Made by a program: the position numbers and the translations under genes | DNA from: Wenzhouxiangella sp. | GTDB taxonomy: Bacteria > Pseudomonadota > Gammaproteobacteria > Xanthomonadales > Wenzhouxiangellaceae | Assembly (NCBI GenBank): GCA_007119095.1 | Contig: SKQI01000001.1 | Coordinates: forward strand, 1 to 10,736 | Direction of reading: 5' to 3' | Length of the DNA: 10,736 nt | The notes under the pieces: generated by a model | The model's input: only the letters and a program-made list of their open reading frames with translations | The model's database searches: none | Told to the model about the DNA's origin: nothing | Shown here: one piece after another, positions 6,523 to 10,736 of the stretch | Numbering within the stretch: position 1 is the stretch's first letter | Layout of the letters: every line of letters starts with the position of its first letter

Positions 6523-7700
6523 TCGCTGCTCCAGCGATGGGGCAAACGCACCAAGCCCAGTTCGCGCGAGCGTCCGGTCACGGTAAAACTTGTCTCGACG
6601 GTATCGTGAACCCGCAAACCCTCCGGGTCCATCGCATGCCCTCGAACCACGTAGCCCCCGGGCAGCAGGCTGAGATCCGGAAAGCGCAGCGTGGCACAAA
6701 ACTCATCTTCGGCTGAAGCGTGCAATTCAAACTCGTCATGATCGCTGGCAACCCCGTAAACCGGCGTGCCATCGGCCCTGACCAGGCCGACCAGGACCAC
6801 CGGGGCGCGCCCGTCCGGCGAGCGCAGGCGCAAACGCACCACCAGCTCATCACCCATGGCCAGGCGCGGTTCGCCGGTGTCATCGCCATCCACGCGCAGT
6901 TCGGCAACGCTGTACAAATCGGCACTCAGCCGCTCCGAGCTGCGGGCTACCTCACTGGCGCTGCGTCGTTCATGCCAGGCGAGGTAGGCCTGGGTCACAT
7001 CGAAAACATCGCCCTGGGCTCGCGCCTTGCCACCTTCCAGCCACAGTGCCTGTCGGCACAGTTTCTGGACCTGGTACATGTTGTGCGACACCATCAGCAG
7101 GGTGCCGCCCTCGGCCAGGTAGGTCTCGATCCAGCGAATGCATTTCTTCTGGAACGACTCATCGCCAACGGCCAGGATCTCGTCGGTAATCAACAGATCG
7201 GGTCGCACCGATGCGACTACGGCAAAACCCAGCCGCACGACCATACCCGAGGAGTAATGCTTGACCGGCTCGTGGATGGAATCACCGATGTCTGCAAAGG
7301 CAAGAATGTCATCCAGACGCTCTGCCACCTGCTTGCGATCCAGACCGAGAAAAGCGGCATTCATGTGCAAGTTCTCAAGACCGGAGTACTCCGGATCGAA
7401 GCCCGCGCCCAACTCCAGCAGCGCAGCGCTGCTGCCCTGGCGTTCAATCACACCACTGGACGCCGACAACACGCCAGTGATGATTTTCAACAGGGTGGAT
7501 TTGCCAGCACCGTTGGCGCCAATCACGCCCAGCGATTCGCCGGGCCTGATGGAGAAATTGACATCCTCCAGCACAACCGTGCCCTGCCCGGACTGACCGC
7601 GCAGCAGCACCTCCCAGAAACTGCGCCAGCGCCCGGCGGCACTGGTCGTTACCGGGTAGCGCTTGCCAACGCCCCGCAGGCTGAGCAAGGCCTCGCTCAC
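6519..7700 (-). CDS. wzt: ABC transporter ATP-binding protein for polysaccharide/O-antigen export (Wzt type)
   Basis: This is a 393-residue ATPase subunit of an ABC-2 glycan exporter; it powers movement of undecaprenyl-linked polysaccharide across the inner membrane with the Wzm permease. Walker A is GANGAGKST (61-69). The Wzt-typical signature YSSGM (149-153) stands in place of LSGGQ. Walker B is LLITDE (169-174, Glu174), followed by AVGDESFQKK and the switch His206. The nucleotide-binding domain ends near 245. The C-terminal part (about 258-375) is beta-rich and fits the Wzt_C immunoglobulin-like domain, which in O9a-type systems recognises the modified glycan end. Start GTG 7700 overlaps the permease stop as GTGA and has GAGG seven bases upstream. 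A frame starting at 7754 would intrude into wzm. Length is normal for the family. The presence of Wzt_C suggests substrate-selective export. Confidence 0.95.
   Translation of the reverse strand: MSEALLSLRGVGKRYPVTTSAAGRWRSFWEVLLRGQSGQGTVVLEDVNFSIRPGESLGVIGANGAGKSTLLKIITGVLSASSGVIERQGSSAALLELGAGFDPEYSGLENLHMNAAFLGLDRKQVAERLDDILAFADIGDSIHEPVKHYSSGMVVRLGFAVVASVRPDLLITDEILAVGDESFQKKCIRWIETYLAEGGTLLMVSHNMYQVQKLCRQALWLEGGKARAQGDVFDVTQAYLAWHERRSASEVARSSERLSADLYSVAELRVDGDDTGEPRLAMGDELVVRLRLRSPDGRAPVVLVGLVRADGTPVYGVASDHDEFELHASAEDEFCATLRFPDLSLLPGGYVVRGHAMDPEGLRVHDTVETSFTVTGRSRELGLVRLPHRWSSE
6529..6532 (-). promoter_or_regulatory. Ribosome binding site for the GT2 gene starting at 6522
   Basis: GGAG on the minus strand lies six bases before the ATG, within the end of wzt. 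Together with the ATGA overlap it fixes the start of the glycosyltransferase. Confidence 0.65.
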
Positions 7701-8479
7701 AGGAAATCCTCGAAGCAGGGACTCAAGCGCGCAAACAGCAGGCTGCCCAGCCACACGCTGGCCGCGGCCGCCAGCGCCAGCACCAGCAGCATGCCATCAG
7801 GCAGCCACTTGCCGTGCAGCAGCGTCGCCCGCACTTCCTCGATCCACCAGGTTGCCGGGTTGAACACCAGGACCGCCGCCAGGGTATCGGTCAGCAGCTC
7901 GGGGGCATAGAGGATGGGCGTCATGAAGAACCAGAACATCATGAAGGTCGGCAGAATCTGTTCCAGGTCACGTAGATAGACCTGCAAGGCGGCCAGGCCC
8001 AGTCCTAGCCCAAGGCCAAACCCATAGAAGGTGGCCAGCACCAACAGGGCCAGCGGCAGCCCCTGCCAGCTGATGTCGATACCAAGGAGCTGCAGGGCTA
8101 CCAGGACAACCATATAGCCGATCAAATGCAGCAGAAACACCGCTGACTGCGCGGATACGACCAGCAGTTGCCGGGGGATGGCCACCTTGGAAATCAAACT
8201 GGCGTGTTGAAGAATGGCCTGCGAACCGCGCAACACGCCCTCGGAAAAGGCCAGCCAGGGCCACAGGGCAACAGCAAGCCAGGCGACGAAGGGCATCTCC
8301 AGGCCCTCTGGCACCCGGGCCTGGAAAATCACCCCGAAGACGAACCCGTAAACGGCCAACAGCAGCAAGGGCGTGACGACCAGCCACAGCCAACCGCTAG
8401 TGGCGTTGACCAGCCGGCTGCGAATTTCACGCCGAACCAGGTCCGGCAGCAGGCTCCACCAATGCTTGTTCAAACGCAC
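7697..8479 (-). CDS. wzm: ABC-2 type polysaccharide/O-antigen export permease (Wzm type)
   Basis: This is a 260-residue integral membrane protein with about six hydrophobic spans: roughly 30-52, 65-82, 105-135, 140-165, 175-200 and 230-252. The cytoplasmic N-terminal segment (LLPDLVRREIRSR, 10-22), followed by GWLW (29-32) and a VYGFVFG stretch, is typical of TagG/Wzm/KpsM permeases. It forms the inner-membrane channel with the Wzt ATPase. The start is GTG at 8479; no ATG occurs in this frame between the upstream stop near 8528 and the domain start, and no good Shine-Dalgarno sequence is seen. It is the first gene of the operon, with a candidate promoter at 8537-8565. The stop overlaps wzt by four bases. 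Confidence 0.94.
   Translation of the reverse strand: MRLNKHWWSLLPDLVRREIRSRLVNATSGWLWLVVTPLLLLAVYGFVFGVIFQARVPEGLEMPFVAWLAVALWPWLAFSEGVLRGSQAILQHASLISKVAIPRQLLVVSAQSAVFLLHLIGYMVVLVALQLLGIDISWQGLPLALLVLATFYGFGLGLGLGLAALQVYLRDLEQILPTFMMFWFFMTPILYAPELLTDTLAAVLVFNPATWWIEEVRATLLHGKWLPDGMLLVLALAAAASVWLGSLLFARLSPCFEDFL
7708..7711 (-). promoter_or_regulatory. Ribosome binding site for wzt
   Basis: GAGG on the minus strand lies seven bases before the GTG at 7700. It decides that start against the longer frame beginning at 7754. Confidence 0.65.
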
Positions 8480-8536
8480 ACCCGAACGAGTGCTGATTTC
8501 CGGCCGACATTTGCAGGCATGAGTGGACTAAAGGAC

Positions 8537-8565
8537 ATCATACGATCAGAAATTAGAAATATCGA
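8537..8565 (-). promoter_or_regulatory. Candidate sigma-70 promoter for the polysaccharide operon
   Basis: On the minus strand, TCGATA (8565-8560, four of six matches to TTGACA) is followed after 17 bases by TATGAT (8542-8537, five of six matches to TATAAT). The segment is clearly AT-rich for this GC-rich window. Transcription would start near 8530, about 50 bases before the wzm GTG. The -35 box falls in the last codons of the upstream gene. This is consensus matching by eye only. Confidence 0.45.
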
Positions 8566-9799
8566 AAACCCACCCACAGGGCGTGGAACTGGAGGCGAAA
8601 GAGCAAGCGGGCTGGATATCGGGGCCTGGGGTGCCAACCGGGGACTCACTTGCCACCAGGTTCAGGTAGTAGATTCGCCCGGGCTGAAGCGCACAATCCC
8701 GGGGCGTATCAGGTCCGCCGAACGGGATCCCGACCGCCGTATTGTTGCTGCATACCGCCTGTTCTGAAAAATCTCCCGGACACTCGGAAATGCTATAGAT
8801 CGTGCGGGCAGTACGAAACATCCCACCCGCCGATTCCCGCAGCATTGTGCCAACATAGTTGCCGGGCAGGCCGGTGGTATCAATCTGTATTGCCACATAT
8901 TCGCGCGCGGCACGACGGTTGGTAGCCAGACGACGGGTGTTTCCGATCGACTCCCAAAACGGTGCGCTCCAGATGCCGGGAGGATCGGACCCGGGAGCAC
9001 GGGTCCAGAAAGAACAGTCGATGCCTGACTGGAAAATGCCGCCGTTCCAGACGCAGGCGTTGATACCGGTTGTCAAGCGCGTCCAGTTCGCCGGCATTCC
9101 GCGCTCAGGATCATCGCATCCGACAGGGGCAGGACCGGGCGCATCCTCCACGACGATGGAGAAGACCTCCGTTTCGGCACTTCGACCATCATCGGTTTCA
9201 CAGCGCAGGCCCAGCGTCCAGTCCCCCGGCCAGGCAGCCGAACGAGTGACCGGCGAGCTTACCGGGCCGGACCATGAAGGGAAGCTGCCCTGGGCCGTGC
9301 ACAAGGCCGGCTCCGAGGTAGACCAACTGACCGTCAGCAAGCCCCCCGTTGCCACAGTCAGCGCCGATGCAGGCTGACCGTTGAAACGCAGATCGTCAAT
9401 AACCAACGCCGTACTGTCGAAATGCGCCTGGACCGAGCGCGGCCCATCCATGCGGACAATCACGCAAAAACGGTCGGAGGTGTAATCGCAGCCCGACCAT
9501 TCATTGAAGGCAGACTCGCCGGCAAGCGCCGGCGCGACCAGCACCAGCACCTGATCAGTCTCGACCTCTGGGATGATGTAGGGAGTGGTACCCGCTGCAG
9601 ACGGCAGGCTGGCCTCGATCGCCAGCGACAGCCCGGGTTCGGCCAACACTTCCAGTGGGTGAGCGCATGGCGCGCACTCGAACCGGTCTTGCAACAGCAG
9701 TTCGGAAGCAAGCCCGGGATAGGCAGCGCCTAATCCCGCAACTAGGACGCATAACTGGAGAGGCGCCGCCAGCACGGCGCGCAGGTTATCAAGAGCCAT
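8546..9799 (-). CDS. Secreted cysteine-rich modular protein with Ig-like and bacterial-repeat domains, function unknown
   Basis: This is a 417-residue protein with a Sec-type signal peptide: hydrophobic 8-28, cleavage likely near PGLAS (28-32). The mature part has 14 cysteines, suggesting disulfides outside the cytoplasm. Residues about 50-127 look like a divergent InlB/Flg_new-type bacterial repeat, with F-x-x-W-S-G-C at 98-104 and a closing V-x-A-H-F. Residues about 131-217 look like an Ig-like beta-sandwich (LLTVSWST, then GDWTLGLRC). Residues about 228-417 form a cysteine-rich domain I cannot name, with SISECPGDF (336-344), an IYYLNL strand (376-381) and C-terminal CGWVFDISNF. The DRFEC after the signal recalls DxFE-type segments of other secreted proteins. 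No catalytic motif or membrane anchor is visible. ATG 9799 is chosen for the signal peptide; no Shine-Dalgarno sequence is seen. It sits 66 bases before wzm and 86 bases after the isomerase gene. Confidence 0.8.
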   Translation of the reverse strand: MALDNLRAVLAAPLQLCVLVAGLGAAYPGLASELLLQDRFECAPCAHPLEVLAEPGLSLAIEASLPSAAGTTPYIIPEVETDQVLVLVAPALAGESAFNEWSGCDYTSDRFCVIVRMDGPRSVQAHFDSTALVIDDLRFNGQPASALTVATGGLLTVSWSTSEPALCTAQGSFPSWSGPVSSPVTRSAAWPGDWTLGLRCETDDGRSAETEVFSIVVEDAPGPAPVGCDDPERGMPANWTRLTTGINACVWNGGIFQSGIDCSFWTRAPGSDPPGIWSAPFWESIGNTRRLATNRRAAREYVAIQIDTTGLPGNYVGTMLRESAGGMFRTARTIYSISECPGDFSEQAVCSNNTAVGIPFGGPDTPRDCALQPGRIYYLNLVASESPVGTPGPDIQPACSFASSSTPCGWVFDISNF

Positions 9800-9885
9800 G
9801 GCGTCATTCGGATCGATTCAGACCCGCGAAAGCTTACCACGCCGAGCAAGTCTCACCGGACGCTTGAACCCGCGAATCGAATCCG

Positions 9886-10736
9886 TCAATCGGCCAGCGG
9901 GGCGGTGGGCGGCTCGTCGTAGTCGGCAGTCTCGATTCCAAAGTCCTGCAGCAGTTGCCGCATTCCATCCTCGAAGTACTCCGGTTCAAAGTCTTGCACA
10001 TCGCGCAGCGTACGCTCCCAGACGGCAGTCCGGTGCTGGGTAAACGCAACATCCAGCGCTCGTGAACGCGCTTCCTCCCAGGTCGCGGGCTCAGGCTCAT
10101 GTCTGGCAACCAAAGCCATCAGGTGCCAGCCGAACTGAGAGCGTACGGGCGAAAGCAATTGACCAGCCTCGGCGCGACTGAGCGCCTGAGCCACCTCACC
10201 AACCAGCATTTCGCTGGTGATCTGCTCGAACAGCCCACCATTTTCGGCCACGCTCGGGTCATCGCTGTAGCTGACAGCCAGCTCGGTCAGATCCGCACCT
10301 TGCTCGACCAGCTCGTGAAGTCGCAAGACCTCGCGCATCGCATCGACCTCCGAACGCCCAGGAGAAACAGAGACCAGCAGGTGTTCGAAATCGAAGGAAA
10401 CCGCTCCCTGAAACTGATCAGGATGCAGCATGAACAGCTCCCGTGCCGCATCCTCGAAGTCAGCCGGCGAATCATCGGCAAACAGATGCTCCCGGTATAT
10501 GCGCCTGGCCTCCTGCGCCAAGGCGTGGTAGAACCGCGCCTGAACAACGGGCTGATCCAGCAAGCCCGCCTCTTCGACACGATGCACGAAAGCATGCTGC
10601 AATACCAGATTGGTGAAAATATCTCCCAACCGCCTTGACGACTGCAGCAGCGCTGCACGATCTTGCTCGGGAACACGTCGATCCAGGAAGGCGTCGACAT
10701 CACCGCGCGTCAACAAGGTAGGACCGAACCGAACCA
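9886..10736 (-). CDS. Parvulin-type peptidyl-prolyl cis-trans isomerase (partial, 5' end off the window)
   Basis: The frame is open to the right edge, so the start and any signal peptide lie outside. The visible part is about 283 residues. A TTG at 10716 could be read as a start, but the coding pattern (VRFGPTLLTRGDVDAFLD) continues before it and matches the N-terminal SurA/PpiC-like strand-helix, so I treat the gene as truncated. A helical chaperone-like segment is followed by the parvulin domain at about 10404-10099. That domain shows the EHLL histidine, SYSDDPSVAENGGLF with the Ser-Asp and Gly-Gly, and the terminal SPVRSQFGWHLM block. A helical C-terminal tail of about 70 residues ends PPTAPLAD. 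It probably folds or escorts proteins in the periplasm, like SurA or PpiD, but location cannot be settled without the N-terminus. The next gene encodes a disulfide-rich secreted protein, a possible client. Confidence 0.9.
   Translation of the reverse strand, partial: VRFGPTLLTRGDVDAFLDRRVPEQDRAALLQSSRRLGDIFTNLVLQHAFVHRVEEAGLLDQPVVQARFYHALAQEARRIYREHLFADDSPADFEDAARELFMLHPDQFQGAVSFDFEHLLVSVSPGRSEVDAMREVLRLHELVEQGADLTELAVSYSDDPSVAENGGLFEQITSEMLVGEVAQALSRAEAGQLLSPVRSQFGWHLMALVARHEPEPATWEEARSRALDVAFTQHRTAVWERTLRDVQDFEPEYFEDGMRQLLQDFGIETADYDEPPTAPLAD

Noticed and set aside
6720..7910. Long plus-strand open frame of 396 codons opposite wzt/wzm
   Set aside because: It is antisense to well-supported wzt and wzm, shows no recognisable domain, and long antisense frames are expected in GC-rich coding DNA. 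The same holds for 5665-6609 and 1927-2553.
9517..9535. GCCGGC-AAGC-GCCGGC hairpin inside the secreted protein gene
   Set aside because: It is a short self-complementary GC run within coding sequence, common at this base composition.
9809..9885. Inverted repeat CGGATCGATTC (9809-9819) with GAATCGAATCCG (9874-9885), one-base bulge, in the spacer after the isomerase gene
   Set aside because: The 54-base loop and absence of a T-run make a terminator unlikely; a protein-binding site is possible but unsupported.

Overview
The window reads as chromosomal DNA of a GC-rich gammaproteobacterium. EttA is full length and closely follows the E. coli protein. Several genes have GTG starts and weak or no Shine-Dalgarno sequence, and heptameric GGG-rich tandem repeats sit near and between genes. 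The secreted modular proteins and repeat style recall environmental Xanthomonadales/Chromatiales-type bacteria such as Wenzhouxiangella, but this taxon is an inference. Genes are packed closely; no stretch over 300 bases lacks a gene. I see no tRNA, rRNA, CRISPR array, transposase or phage gene.

Left part (1-3062): a partial minus-strand NAD-dependent epimerase/3-beta-HSD-like reductase (OleD-like) runs off the left edge. It is divergent from the translational throttle ettA (835-2505, plus). The 233-base gap between them holds a seven-copy TTCGGGT array and a degenerate inverted copy. A small lipoprotein gene (2565-3062) follows ettA on the same strand.

Central part (3078-8479, all minus): a six-gene cell-surface polysaccharide operon. 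In transcription order it runs: ABC-2 permease (Wzm type), ABC ATPase with a C-terminal glycan-recognition domain (Wzt type), a GT2 glycosyltransferase, a class I SAM methyltransferase with a short C-terminal coiled coil, a second GT2 glycosyltransferase, and an SDR-like protein that seems to lack the catalytic Tyr-Lys pair. Most junctions overlap by a few bases or abut. The exception is the 56-base gap between the first glycosyltransferase and the methyltransferase, where a second GGG-rich heptamer array supplies the glycosyltransferase's last codons and stop. The likely job is assembly of an O-antigen-like glycan in the cytoplasm, possible methylation of it, and export across the inner membrane by Wzm/Wzt. 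A plausible sigma-70 promoter lies just upstream of wzm.

Right part (8546-10736, minus): a secreted, cysteine-rich, multi-domain protein of unknown function, preceded by a parvulin-type peptidyl-prolyl isomerase gene whose 5' end is beyond the right edge.

Most of the window is ordinary. The points most worth a second look are: the methyltransferase and second glycosyltransferase lie in one frame separated only by a TAG codon; two G-quadruplex-capable heptamer arrays occur 5 kb apart; the SDR-like protein appears to be catalytically degenerate; and the secreted protein has an unrecognised C-terminal cysteine-rich domain.
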